The notes beneath the pieces are model-generated. The model did not search any database, had not been told where the DNA came from, and saw nothing but the letters and a program-made list of their open reading frames with translations. DNA of 64,000 nucleotides, from NCBI GenBank assembly GCA_019136135.1, contig JAGVUR010000087.1, positions 62,001-126,000 on the forward strand, given 5' to 3'. The stretch is from Verrucomicrobiota bacterium (GTDB lineage Bacteria; Verrucomicrobiota; Lentisphaeria; Oligosphaerales; Oligosphaeraceae). Numbering within the stretch: position 1 is the stretch's first letter; each line of letters begins with the position of its first letter. The translations under genes and the position numbers were made by a program. Below, in pieces: positions 35,634-44,750 of this stretch.

Positions 35634-38600
35634 ATGCTGAGAAATTTGCTGCTGTTGTTGCTGATTTCACAGATCGCCTTGTGCGAAAATCTTCTGAAAG
35701 ATCCGCCTCGCCTTGTGGGAAATGCACGTCTCGTGGAAGATGTGTTTCAAATTGAGAATCCAGCTCCAACGATGTCGGAGGTGGTCTATGAAGTCGATTT
35801 GAACCAATCCGAACCAAAAGACTTCCGCTATGGATGTTTCTCGAAAAGCGTAGGAAGCGACACCAAGAAATCTGTTGATTATTCGATATCGGTGTTTCTG
35901 ACTTTTCAGGACAGGAGCCAATTGAGTTGGATCAATGTCTGTTTCAATGAAAATCAAGCCTGGGCAGGCGCGGAGAGAGTATATGCTCCGAAAAAGGCAA
36001 TCAAGACCGCAACGGTAAAGCTAGTCTATAAGCGAGCCGGAAAAGCCGAGTTCAAAGAACCATTTTTCGAAACCGTCATCCATAGACCTGCCAAAATCGA
36101 TCCTGCAGTAGGTGATGAGTGGCAAAAAATCGGGTTGTTGAAGCAATTCCAACGAGATCTTAACCTGGAAACCAAGTTGGACAATTGCGCTATCGTCCTG
36201 CCAAAGGGCGAGGAGGCCGCGAATTGGGGCAAGAAAATCAAAGATGCGCTGCTAGTCGCAACAGGCAAAAACATTCCAATTGTTAAGGATGACCAGTATG
36301 CGCTTGCCAATAACCTAGACAAGAACCTGATTGTCATCGGGAATCGGCATGACAATGCGACCATAGATCATTTGTACCTCCTCCACTATGTCATCCTGGA
36401 TTGCGCTTATCCAGGTTCGGAAGGATACGTGGTCAGGACGCTCCACAACCCATTCGGAGACGGGCATAATATCGTGTTCGCAGGCGGCAGCGACAAGCAA
36501 GGAACCGGAGAAGCAGTCGAAAAACTCGTTGAAATCATCAGGGCAACCAAGGCTTCAAGCCTGCCACGCCAATGCGTGATACGCCTGGGAGCGGAATTTG
36601 AGGTGCCGGAGAGCGGGAATAAAGTGAATCTGTGGGAGGAGTCGCGAGGCTACGGAAAGGTAGGCTACTTCGGATGGAATAGCCTTTCCAGAAACTTGGC
36701 GATGCACTACATGACCGGTGAAAAACGATTCGCAAGGGAATTCATCCGCCTGGCTTTCCCGAAAACAGCCGAAGATAGAGCTGAATTGTTCAAGCTCGAT
36801 GACGAATCCTACAGGGATATCCATCGCCCCTTGGCGGAACCCTACCACTATCGCTCGATTATGGTTCCCTTGTACTGGGATTTGGTTGAGGAATCCGATG
36901 CGTTCACCGACGAGGAACGTGAAGCCGTCACCCGTGAACTATACGCACAATTGGTCAATCGACTCCTCGATAAGCACTACTACAATATTCACAATTTTGG
37001 CAAGAGGCCACTCAAGTATTTACCTGACAGGCATTTGGCATGGGAAGCCGTGACGGTTTTCGTTACGGCTAGGTATTTTGCCCGCCAGTACGATTGCTTT
37101 GATGGCAAGTATGGTCTTGAACTCTGCGCCAATGCATTTTGGAGTTTGGATTACTACGCCTCTTGCATTCACACCAGTTCATTTTTCTGGTACAACACGT
37201 TCATCGAGCCTTTCTTTCACTATGCCGCCTTGTCGGGTGGTCGCAACTATTTGGGTAGCAAGGTATTGAAGCGATTAGCGGAGGGGTTGGCCGCCTTCTC
37301 GGAAGTCATTGAGAACGATTGGTCGCAAGCCTATTCCAGTTCTGCGTTTTTGGGAATGGCTGCTTGTCTGACTCAAGACCAGGCGTTTGTGACGCTTCGC
37401 GAAAAGCTGGACCTTGCGAAAAGTCCGTTCCGTGCAGGTCAATCCTACTTGATGATTGAGCCGTACGAGCAGGATTTCTTCAAGCGCGAATCGGGTCGAT
37501 TCTACACCTATGCTGCGGATAGTCGTGGAGTTTCCTGGAACCCGCCATTTGACGTATCGGAAGTCATCGAGTGGATGTCCTATCGAGAAAAGCCCGGTGA
37601 CGAGGGGGATTTCCTCTTGATCGACCCCAAGTACGGAACTGGAGGTCGAATCCCAGCTCATAATTTCAATTTGCTGACGCTGAGATTAGGCAAGGACAGG
37701 CTCCTTCATGGGTATGCCAACCAAATCTTCTGCTTCGCAGACGGATTGGCCAATCTCAAAACATGCGATTTCGCACATGTGACCGAGTATGGAAGCTGCT
37801 TTGACGGAGATACCGTCTTCGTAAAGGCTAACCTCAAGGACTACAATGGGTTCGATTGGACAAGAGCCTTCATTGTCAGAAGAAACCAATGGCTGGTGGC
37901 ATGGGATGAACTTAAGCCTGTCAGAAGCATGAGCACCTGCGAAATCATGAACCGATGGCAACCGGCATCACAAGTCATCAGTACCCGGATAAATGATGAC
38001 TTCCAGCTGACATTGCCTAGGCTCAACCAACCGGAATCTACTGAAGGACTGCACCTCTACATGGGACGAGACGATATCGCCAAGGCGGTTGATTGGAAGG
38101 ATAAATTCAACTCAAGCAATAAGCTGTATGTTTGCTTCAATGGCGTACAAGTCGGTACGGTTTTGACTATCCCGTTTACATTGGAAAAGCCTGCCAGCGG
38201 CAACCTGAGAATCAAAATGGGATGCCATGCAGGACGAAGAGGGCGTTTAAGATTCAAGTTGGACGGGAAAACCATCGTCGAAGACTTTGACCACAAGGAT
38301 CCAAAAGGAGCTGTCCTGAAAACTCTCGAACTGGGACAATATCAACTTGCGGGAGGAAACCATAAACTCGAAGTCGAAAGCTTGACAATCGACGAACCGA
38401 CCTCGACAATCGTCGGGATGACAGACCTGGAATTCTCGTCCGATGGCTTCAAACTCCCTTCAAATACCTGGATTTTGTCCAGTTCAATTGTCGGTGAACG
38501 GGAAATGGTATCTGTCAGCGGAGGACGCGCATTGGAATTCAGGTACGAAGGCGAGCCGAAATCCAATGGAATCTGCTTCGCAACTGTACTCGGAAGAAAC

Positions 38601-40133
38601 GAAGCAGGAGAAATCTCTGCGCGGCAATCGAGCGATGAAGTCGTTGATCTCCATGTGCCATCACGGGTTCGAATCAGCCGTCATGGCGAAGGAATCGTGC
38701 TTCAGGAAGCTGATGGCAACATCGTTGCCCTGAGCGTAAAGGAAGTCCCGAATGTATTCCGATCCGAAGTCCCCGCCGTCGCCTGCCTGAAAGGCGATCA
38801 GTTGGAAATCAGATGCAAGCAATCCGGAAAGCTGACGATGGAGGATGGAAGAACACTCGAACTGAAGCCAGATGCCCCGAATATCGTCGCAAAAGTCAAC
38901 GCCAAGCTAAGCCCGCTACCAGATATCGAAGACAAAAAAGTTGAGCAGACGAAACGACAAGTAGAACCCAAAAAAGGAGAATGGAAACCTGTAGTTAATG
39001 GAAAATTGCCGACTGAGCATGGTGGGTGCGTCGTCGTTGACGGCAACCAATGGGCGGCTTCCAGCGGAAAGCAAGTCGCTTTGATCTCCAGTTCAGGTCA
39101 AGTGATTCGGACATTTGAGTTGGATGCGATCGTTGGTGCCTTGTGGCTCGGAGACGGGCTTTTGGTGGCTGGATGCCGAGACGAGAAAGTGGTCGCATTC
39201 CAGCTTTCAACTGGCGAGCGACTCTGGGAATTCAAATCCGAAATGTCCGATGGATTGGTTGCTGGCTCGCAGTTTTATTGGTTTAAATCAGCTTTGCCCG
39301 GTGTTTCCGCCTTGTCAGCCTGCGCGTTTGATGGCGGTGAGAAGCTGTTGTTTGTTGGAAGCACATCGACGGTCGAGGTTCTGGAGTTGAAAACAGGTCG
39401 CTTGCTTGCTCGAAAACAAACCGAGTATGGTTATGTGACGGGTTTCGAGTTCGTTCCTGGAGATGGAAACAAGAGGCAGGATCATATGCTGGCCTACAGG
39501 CGATCAGGTGGATTCCCGACTGTCTATGCTTTTGACAAGTCGTTGAATGTCAAAAATATAGGAATGGGTGTCGGGACTGACGGACAGAGTATGGGAAACT
39601 TCGGCTACAGTGGTGTGGGGCGAGGTTTTCTGGTCGCCGCAAAACTGGAACCGCAAGGCGACCTGAAGTTAGTCGGGGATTTCAACGGGGTCTTGAATCG
39701 AGTCGGAGTCTGGAATGCAACAGGACAAATCCAGCATGACGTGAGTTTTGGCGATGGCTTCCAGGCTACCTCAGGCAACTACGGCAATTGGGCGCTCCGT
39801 AGCGCAAACATCAAAGACCTCAAGGTTGGGGATCTGGACGGCGACAAAATACAAGAAATCATTGTAGCCTACAATCGGCGCAGAATCTTTGCCTTCAATC
39901 CAGACTTGACGCTCAAAAAACTTTGGATCCTCGATAATACGCCAACAACTCTCGCAACCTTGGGCAATCGACTCGTCGCAGGATGCACTAAAGGAACCAT
40001 CTTTGAGCTTCATCTCGATGGCACCGTACGGCAAGCCGCAAAGCTCAATGGGACAATCGTAGCGCTTTCCTCGACCAATGACGGCAAATGCATTGCCGTA
40101 ACAAACAAAGGCGAATGGGCAATATTCCAGTAG
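35634..40133 (+). CDS. Giant secreted lyase-like protein: toroid domain plus C-terminal beta-propeller
   Basis: 1499 residues from the ATG at 35634 (GGAGG 5-6 bp before; the open frame extends upstream to 35583, inside the previous gene). Signal peptide MLRNLLLLLLISQIALC. In order: a beta-sandwich (20-165), an alpha/beta domain like those preceding glucuronidase-type catalytic domains (185-325, NLIVIGNRHDN, GGSDKQGTGEA), an (alpha/alpha)-toroid with heparinase/alginate-lyase flavour (340-640, HYYNIHNFGKRPLKYLPDRH), a beta-sandwich (650-1120) and a PQQ/WD-type propeller (1120-1499) of repeated blades such as GGCVVVDGNQWAASSGKQ. Probably degrades an acidic polysaccharide; no catalytic residue could be assigned. 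Confidence 0.6.
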   Translation: MLRNLLLLLLISQIALCENLLKDPPRLVGNARLVEDVFQIENPAPTMSEVVYEVDLNQSEPKDFRYGCFSKSVGSDTKKSVDYSISVFLTFQDRSQLSWINVCFNENQAWAGAERVYAPKKAIKTATVKLVYKRAGKAEFKEPFFETVIHRPAKIDPAVGDEWQKIGLLKQFQRDLNLETKLDNCAIVLPKGEEAANWGKKIKDALLVATGKNIPIVKDDQYALANNLDKNLIVIGNRHDNATIDHLYLLHYVILDCAYPGSEGYVVRTLHNPFGDGHNIVFAGGSDKQGTGEAVEKLVEIIRATKASSLPRQCVIRLGAEFEVPESGNKVNLWEESRGYGKVGYFGWNSLSRNLAMHYMTGEKRFAREFIRLAFPKTAEDRAELFKLDDESYRDIHRPLAEPYHYRSIMVPLYWDLVEESDAFTDEEREAVTRELYAQLVNRLLDKHYYNIHNFGKRPLKYLPDRHLAWEAVTVFVTARYFARQYDCFDGKYGLELCANAFWSLDYYASCIHTSSFFWYNTFIEPFFHYAALSGGRNYLGSKVLKRLAEGLAAFSEVIENDWSQAYSSSAFLGMAACLTQDQAFVTLREKLDLAKSPFRAGQSYLMIEPYEQDFFKRESGRFYTYAADSRGVSWNPPFDVSEVIEWMSYREKPGDEGDFLLIDPKYGTGGRIPAHNFNLLTLRLGKDRLLHGYANQIFCFADGLANLKTCDFAHVTEYGSCFDGDTVFVKANLKDYNGFDWTRAFIVRRNQWLVAWDELKPVRSMSTCEIMNRWQPASQVISTRINDDFQLTLPRLNQPESTEGLHLYMGRDDIAKAVDWKDKFNSSNKLYVCFNGVQVGTVLTIPFTLEKPASGNLRIKMGCHAGRRGRLRFKLDGKTIVEDFDHKDPKGAVLKTLELGQYQLAGGNHKLEVESLTIDEPTSTIVGMTDLEFSSDGFKLPSNTWILSSSIVGEREMVSVSGGRALEFRYEGEPKSNGICFATVLGRNEAGEISARQSSDEVVDLHVPSRVRISRHGEGIVLQEADGNIVALSVKEVPNVFRSEVPAVACLKGDQLEIRCKQSGKLTMEDGRTLELKPDAPNIVAKVNAKLSPLPDIEDKKVEQTKRQVEPKKGEWKPVVNGKLPTEHGGCVVVDGNQWAASSGKQVALISSSGQVIRTFELDAIVGALWLGDGLLVAGCRDEKVVAFQLSTGERLWEFKSEMSDGLVAGSQFYWFKSALPGVSALSACAFDGGEKLLFVGSTSTVEVLELKTGRLLARKQTEYGYVTGFEFVPGDGNKRQDHMLAYRRSGGFPTVYAFDKSLNVKNIGMGVGTDGQSMGNFGYSGVGRGFLVAAKLEPQGDLKLVGDFNGVLNRVGVWNATGQIQHDVSFGDGFQATSGNYGNWALRSANIKDLKVGDLDGDKIQEIIVAYNRRRIFAFNPDLTLKKLWILDNTPTTLATLGNRLVAGCTKGTIFELHLDGTVRQAAKLNGTIVALSSTNDGKCIAVTNKGEWAIFQ

Positions 40134-40164
40134 CCGCCATCGCCGAAAAAACCTACAATTCATG

Positions 40165-40208
40165 GTTTATTCGTGGTTTCCAAGCAAATGTTTGAACCAC
40201 GAATAAAC
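40165..40208. repeat. Perfect inverted repeat of the dispersed TTTATTCGTGGTT element
   Basis: Arms GTTTATTCGTGGTT and AACCACGAATAAAC with a 16-base loop, 31 bp beyond the lyase-like gene, then ACAAATGGACACTAAT. A rearranged copy lies at 27379-27407. Confidence 0.75.
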
Positions 40209-40379
40209 ACAAATGGACACTAATTTCAGCCCATCTTTCTCACTTTCGCCTCCTTTTGAGGCTAAAAAGGCACAACAAACTTTTCAGATCTCCCCCTCTG
40301 ACCATGAATAAACGAGTGGTTCAGGTCTCGCCAGCCGTTGACGGCTCCACGACCACGCTTCAGGACATGACGGTTTTGA

Positions 40380-40404
40380 GTAGGGGCACCCGGGGTGCTC
40401 GTAC
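40380..40404. repeat. REP-like palindrome, copy 5
   Basis: GTAGGGGCACCC then GGGGTGCTCGTAC, with the left flank CGGTTTTGAGTAGG seen also at copy 3. It is 73 bp beyond the minus-strand stop at 40478. Confidence 0.8.
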
Positions 40405-40477
40405 TTGGATCGAACCATCAATTGACGCGGAAAATGCGAGAATTTTGTCGTGGGGGCGGGGGGACCGCAAGGAGCGG

Positions 40478-41905
40478 TTACAATTTTTGCTCAAATGGGG
40501 CGACTGGATGCCCGGCTCGATTGACGAGGTTGGGCATGGCGAGCTTGTGCCACCCGAAGCGAATCATGGCAGGGGTCTTGACGTTCGGTGACGAGACGAT
40601 TAGCTGGTCGTTTTGGACGAATCCAGTTGCCTCGTGGTAGATTCCATCGGCTCCTGCCAATGTGAGGAACGTAATGGGATTTCCGTCTCGGGATTTGAGT
40701 CCGTTTGGGAGATTGAACGAGACGATGACCTTGTCGTCCTTGACTTCTGCGGATTTGAACGTTGGTGGCATCGCGGAGTCGTCTCCGATCCCGTATGATT
40801 TGAAGAGGACTTGTTTGGCGAGTCGTCTGGCCAGCGGGATTTTTGTTCTCGGGTGGATATCGTCTGCCTGTCCGCAATCGGTCGTTACGATGAAATAGGC
40901 GTTTGGGTCGCTTTCAGCGAATGTCTGTTGTGCGAGCCAGAAGTTTGGGATTTTCGTGGGGTCTTCGTTGCCATATTGCCATGGCGGGATTTGGACGATG
41001 TAGATTGGGAGGGTTGGGTTTTGGAAGCATTCTCTCCAGCTCAGAGCGAGAGCCTTGAGTTTTTCGCCGTAGATTGCCCCTTCGTAGTGGTTGTCTTCCC
41101 CCTGGTACCAAAGCATGCCCTTGACGGCCATTGGTCCCAGCGGGTGCACCATGGCGTTGTAGAGGGCTGTTGGCAGGCGTTGCTTGTCCTTTCTCAGTTC
41201 CTCATCCTTTTTGGCTTTCATGTCCGCGACTCCGTTTCGAACCGCTTCGCCGACCTGCTTCAAGGATGGAAAGCGATCAAACGAATCAAGCCTGCTCATC
41301 GATTCAACTCGGCAACCGCCCCAGGCGATCATGATCAAGCCCATCGGAACCGAGGTTTCAGAAGCCAGTTGCTGACCAACCAGGTATCCGACGGAGGAGA
41401 ATCGTGCGCTGGTCTCGGGATTGGCGGCAACCCATCTCCCTTTCACATCCTCCCTGGGATCACGCGACCAGACTAGGGGAATGCTCAACAGGCGGATGGT
41501 GTCCTTGCCGGATGCGGCGATGATATCAGCCACGTCGTTGGTGTTTCGTAACATCCATTGCATGTTGGATTGTCCGGCACATAGCCAGATGTCGCCGACC
41601 AGGACATCCGAAAATGTCTTGGTTGTTCCGTCGCTAGTCACTTGGAGTTCGCGACCTTGCGCAGAAGCCGTCATCGGTGGCAATTGGGCAAGCCATTTTC
41701 CGTCTGCATCCGCCGTAACCTGGCTGGATTGACCCGCAAAGGACACTGCAACTTGGCTGCCAGGAGCCGCTTTTCCCCAAATGCGAACCTCGCTGTCACG
41801 CTGTAGGACCATTTGATCCGTGAAAAATGACGGCAATTCCAAGGCAAAGGAAGAAAGACCAAGCACCAACACCAACAAGATTTGCCAAAGACTACATTGC
41901 TTCAT
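40478..41905 (-). CDS. Sialate O-acetylesterase family protein (SASA domain)
   Basis: 475 residues starting behind AAAGGAG, with a signal peptide (about 1-22). The N-terminal part (25-105) is the usual beta-domain (FTDQMVLQRDSEVRIWG). The SGNH core has the nucleophile S113 in LCAGQSNMQW, the glycine block IAWGGCRVESM, WYQGEDN and the DDIHP motif with the catalytic His. It removes acetyl groups from sialic acids or from acetylated plant or animal glycans such as xylan or mucin. It fits the surrounding carbohydrate-processing island and is probably periplasmic. Confidence 0.93.
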   Translation of the reverse strand: MKQCSLWQILLVLVLGLSSFALELPSFFTDQMVLQRDSEVRIWGKAAPGSQVAVSFAGQSSQVTADADGKWLAQLPPMTASAQGRELQVTSDGTTKTFSDVLVGDIWLCAGQSNMQWMLRNTNDVADIIAASGKDTIRLLSIPLVWSRDPREDVKGRWVAANPETSARFSSVGYLVGQQLASETSVPMGLIMIAWGGCRVESMSRLDSFDRFPSLKQVGEAVRNGVADMKAKKDEELRKDKQRLPTALYNAMVHPLGPMAVKGMLWYQGEDNHYEGAIYGEKLKALALSWRECFQNPTLPIYIVQIPPWQYGNEDPTKIPNFWLAQQTFAESDPNAYFIVTTDCGQADDIHPRTKIPLARRLAKQVLFKSYGIGDDSAMPPTFKSAEVKDDKVIVSFNLPNGLKSRDGNPITFLTLAGADGIYHEATGFVQNDQLIVSSPNVKTPAMIRFGWHKLAMPNLVNRAGHPVAPFEQKL

Positions 41906-42250
41906 CGATTGCTCCTTTGAAATTCGCTACGTTATATAAAAAAAGCCAAAAAAAAATTCAAGTGAAATCCAAGTTTTTCGCTTGCCGAAATAGTCTTGCT
42001 GGTGACATGCTTTTTATGAAAAACAGTGTGTAGTAATAAAAATCGGAAATCCCCAAGGCTTTTGCCAAATTATCATCATGGATGCCAATATAATACTTTG
42101 GTCGTATTTGTCCTATGGGTCTTTTGAGTATGAAACTGTGAAATTTTCATCTTGCCCCAACGGGGTACTGCATATCAGATTATCTCCATTAAACCACCGC
42201 GACGCAAAGATTCTTATGCCCTTTCGCTTTCTTGCGTTCTTGGTGGCTGC
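41906..42250. other. Upstream region of the acetylesterase with a 3' inverted repeat of the AlbA gene
   Basis: 345 bp with no gene. The left part is AT-rich and must carry the acetylesterase promoter (read leftward). At 42194-42246, directly beyond the stop of the AlbA-like gene, an imperfect inverted repeat (CCACC...CGCAAAGA against TCTTGCG...GGTGG) could act as its terminator; its wording (GACGCAAAGATTC, CTTTCTTGCGTTCTTGG) looks like a dispersed repeat. Confidence 0.45.
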
Positions 42251-43909
42251 TCATTTTTTCTCCCCCTTTTTCGATTGTCGCAACACAGTCCGTCCCTTGT
42301 CGGTAAGCCGGTACTTCTGTTGGCAACTGGTTAGTTTATCAGGAATAGTCATTTCGATAAGACCATCTTTCAGTGCTGGATGAATATATGTTTCCCTGAG
42401 TCTTCGACGGCTTTTCAATTGAAATGATTTCAAAATATCTGCGCTTCCAAGTGGTTCATCGGACTCAAGCAAGTTGAGAAGGCGGTGGACATATTTGTTG
42501 ACTGGTGCCGTGGCTGGTGCCGTGGCTGGTGCCGTGGCTGGTGCCGTGGCTGGTGCCGTGGCTGGTGCCGTGGCTGGTGCCGTGGCTGGTGCCGTGGCTG
42601 GTGCCGTGGCTGGTGGTGCCGTGGCTGGTGCCGTGGCTGGTGCCGTGGCTGGTGCCGTGGCTGGTGCCGTGGCTTCGGGGTCAGCATGTTTGGTTGCTGG
42701 AGCCAGCGGCACAGTCACCTTGAACATGTCGCCATCATCGAATATCGGCGTGCCTGCACCAGGAGCGTAGTACGGCAGATACATATGTACTTTGCGGACA
42801 CCGGAGCCGAGTTCCTCATAGCGACCAATCTGGAGCATGAACTTGCAGATGGTTGGGTTCTTGGGAAACGGCGTAAAATTGCCGGGGTCAATGCGACCGT
42901 GATAGTAAGGAACGCTGGGATTCAGGAACTCAACGCGGTCATTATAGATTACCATCGTGGCCGGGGCGGCGCTAGTATATTCCCGGTGGGCGATAATGTT
43001 GGCTACCAGTTCGCGGAAGATGACCGAGCGCAGGCTGATGCTTGTGGTATCCTCCATGTAGAAGGGATCATTCAGGTGCTTGTTGACAAAGCCCATGAGC
43101 AGATCAAAGGCATCAATGAGATTATTCCGGACAATCAGCCGGTCGTCGTAGCGTTCGGTATCGCGACGACGCAAAAGCGCATCAAACTTGTAGCCGGGAA
43201 CAATGCTTTGGATTGTCATATCGTAGCCAAACATCAGAGCTGCCGCCAGGGTGTAGCCAGGTTTGCCAGTCAAATAGTCTTTCCGAATAAATCCAGCCAC
43301 TTTGAGGAACTCTTCGGGTGGCAAATTAGCCCAAGGATGTTGCGGCTGGCGACCGAGCATCAACTTCTTGGCCTTCTCAATGAGGGCGGGATTGAGATCA
43401 TTGAGTCCCAGATACGGATAAACCCGCTGCTCAGTAAAAAAACTCAATTTTCGGTTCATCAGTCCAGCCAGACGATTGACACCCTTGACTTTGTAGTCGC
43501 CATCCTCGCTACGCAGATAGACATTGCTCCCAACCTGATGAATTTGGGAACTTGCGGGTACAAGCACTTTAATGACCAATTTGCCAGCAACCTGCTCTTC
43601 TTGCGGAAACAGCATATGCGGTGGATCGAGCTTCTGTGGATTGTTAGACAAATTGGCGATATCTATCTTAATCCGTTCAACCGCATCGGCATCCACACCT
43701 GAGACTGTGCCGTCGTCTTCCACTCCCAGAATGATTTGCCCTCCATTCATATTTAGAAATGCGCAAACCGTGTCGAAAAAGTTGGTTGGCAACTGATCCG
43801 TCGCCCTTTTGAACTCCAGATTCAACCCCTCTTTTTCGCCAAAGGGCTTTCTTGCCGTCTTCTTGCTTTTCATTCCCTTTCTCACCTCCGTGTCTTCGTG
43901 TGAAATCAT
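42251..43909 (-). CDS. AlbA/Schlafen-like ATP-binding protein with Thr-Ala-Pro-Ala linker
   Basis: 552 residues. The AlbA_2/Schlafen-type domain (about 25-150) has EGLNLEFKRA, AFLNMNGGQIILGVEDDG and VYLRSEDGDYKV; an HATPase-c_4-like region (300-400) has FRELVANIIAHREY and GRYEELGSGVRK. These COG2865-type proteins are putative nucleic-acid-binding regulators, some linked to defence. Residues 412-469 are 14 ATAP units encoded by a 12-bp minisatellite, joining a C-terminal winged-helix-like domain (470-545). The first residues (ISHEDTEVRKG) are encoded by what looks like an intergenic repeat, so the ATG at 43873 is a possible true start. Target unknown. Confidence 0.8.
   Translation of the reverse strand: MISHEDTEVRKGMKSKKTARKPFGEKEGLNLEFKRATDQLPTNFFDTVCAFLNMNGGQIILGVEDDGTVSGVDADAVERIKIDIANLSNNPQKLDPPHMLFPQEEQVAGKLVIKVLVPASSQIHQVGSNVYLRSEDGDYKVKGVNRLAGLMNRKLSFFTEQRVYPYLGLNDLNPALIEKAKKLMLGRQPQHPWANLPPEEFLKVAGFIRKDYLTGKPGYTLAAALMFGYDMTIQSIVPGYKFDALLRRRDTERYDDRLIVRNNLIDAFDLLMGFVNKHLNDPFYMEDTTSISLRSVIFRELVANIIAHREYTSAAPATMVIYNDRVEFLNPSVPYYHGRIDPGNFTPFPKNPTICKFMLQIGRYEELGSGVRKVHMYLPYYAPGAGTPIFDDGDMFKVTVPLAPATKHADPEATAPATAPATAPATAPATAPPATAPATAPATAPATAPATAPATAPATAPATAPATAPVNKYVHRLLNLLESDEPLGSADILKSFQLKSRRRLRETYIHPALKDGLIEMTIPDKLTSCQQKYRLTDKGRTVLRQSKKGEKK
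42504..42674. repeat. 12-bp minisatellite, 14 units
   Basis: Fourteen tandem copies of GGTGCCGTGGCT (plus strand), nearly identical, with a single 3-bp insertion (GGT) about 105 bases in. They are in frame and encode the ATAP linker of the AlbA-like protein. Such perfect units should gain or lose copies by slippage without breaking the frame. Confidence 0.97.
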
Positions 43910-44165
43910 CCTCTACTATGAACCATGTCCTCTTGCAGTTAATTTCTCCCCAGCACATGTGGATATTCGATAGGTTAGCACATCGCAAGCGTAGAATCAA
44001 TTGAAACCAATGCTTGGTGAACGCTCCAAGTCGGAAGCAGGCGAAGGCTTCTATCGAGATGCCTCGCAACGAGTGATATTTTTCAGTTTTTCAAAGAGAA
44101 ATACACTGAGTTGCTCAGTTTTCATTTTTGCATGGAAATATTACAAAAACATTTTACTAGGATTA

Positions 44166-44735
44166 TTAACCTATCAATTGATTGAAAATTTCAGTTGATA
44201 CCGTCAACACATCGCGATGCAGGCTGTTGCCATGGGCATCCATCGTGACGACGGCTGGGAAATCGACGACTTGGAACTGCCAGATTGCTTCTGGCGCACC
44301 AAAATCATCGTAATAGAACACGTTTTCAACGGCTTTGACGCATTGTGCCAGGACTTGAGCCGCTCCTCCGACGGCGTGCAGGTAAACGCACCCAAATTGC
44401 TTGCAAGCATCAGCTGTCGCTTGTCCCATGCCGCCTTTCCCAATGATTGCCTTGAGTTTGAATCGTTCGATCAGTGCAGCCTCGTAAGGCTCTTCCCTGC
44501 TTGACGTCGTTGGTCCTGCCGCTGTGACTTTCCAGGAGCCGTTATGCTTGACGATCACTGGGCCGCAATGGTAGATCACCGCATTGCGCAGGTCAGGAGC
44601 GGGTGATTTTAGCACTTGATTGACCACCAAGTACTGGTGGGCGGCGTCTCTTGCGGTGAAAATAGTCCCTGTCAAGGCAACGCTTTGCCCAAGCTTTAGC
44701 GATCGGACCTGTGATTCTGTCAATGGGAGTTGCAT
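44166..44735 (-). CDS. Class I fumarate hydratase/tartrate dehydratase, beta-type subunit
   Basis: 189 residues. Conserved blocks are SVALTGTIFTARDAAHQYL, IYHCGPVI, AAGPTTSSREEPYEA, IIGKGGMG and FGCVYLHAVGGAAQVLA, matching the C-terminal half or beta subunit of oxygen-sensitive iron-sulfur fumarases (fumarate to malate). The 4Fe-4S cluster is held by the alpha subunit, whose gene is not in this window; two-subunit enzymes are normally encoded side by side. It follows yicC by 15 bp as the last gene of the lexA-ruvAB operon. Tartrate dehydratase is the main alternative. Confidence 0.88.
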   Translation of the reverse strand: MQLPLTESQVRSLKLGQSVALTGTIFTARDAAHQYLVVNQVLKSPAPDLRNAVIYHCGPVIVKHNGSWKVTAAGPTTSSREEPYEAALIERFKLKAIIGKGGMGQATADACKQFGCVYLHAVGGAAQVLAQCVKAVENVFYYDDFGAPEAIWQFQVVDFPAVVTMDAHGNSLHRDVLTVSTEIFNQLIG

Positions 44736-44750
44736 GGGACTAGCCGAGAA

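Larger units (their letters stand above)
40134..40477. other. Repeat-rich gap between converging genes
   Basis: 344 bp with no gene. It holds a perfect 14-bp inverted repeat (40165-40208), a small hairpin GCCTC-CTTTT-GAGGC (about 40249-40263), a degenerate second copy of the TTTATTC element near 40302 and REP-like palindrome copy 5 (40380-40404). These probably provide termination for both converging genes. Confidence 0.6.

Noticed and set aside
42504-42674. Tandem array considered as CRISPR
   Set aside because: Units are 12 bp and contiguous with no spacers, and they encode protein.
42485-43702. 405-residue plus-strand open frame starting with GWCR repeats
   Set aside because: It is antisense to the AlbA-like gene and exists because the 12-bp minisatellite has no stop in any frame.
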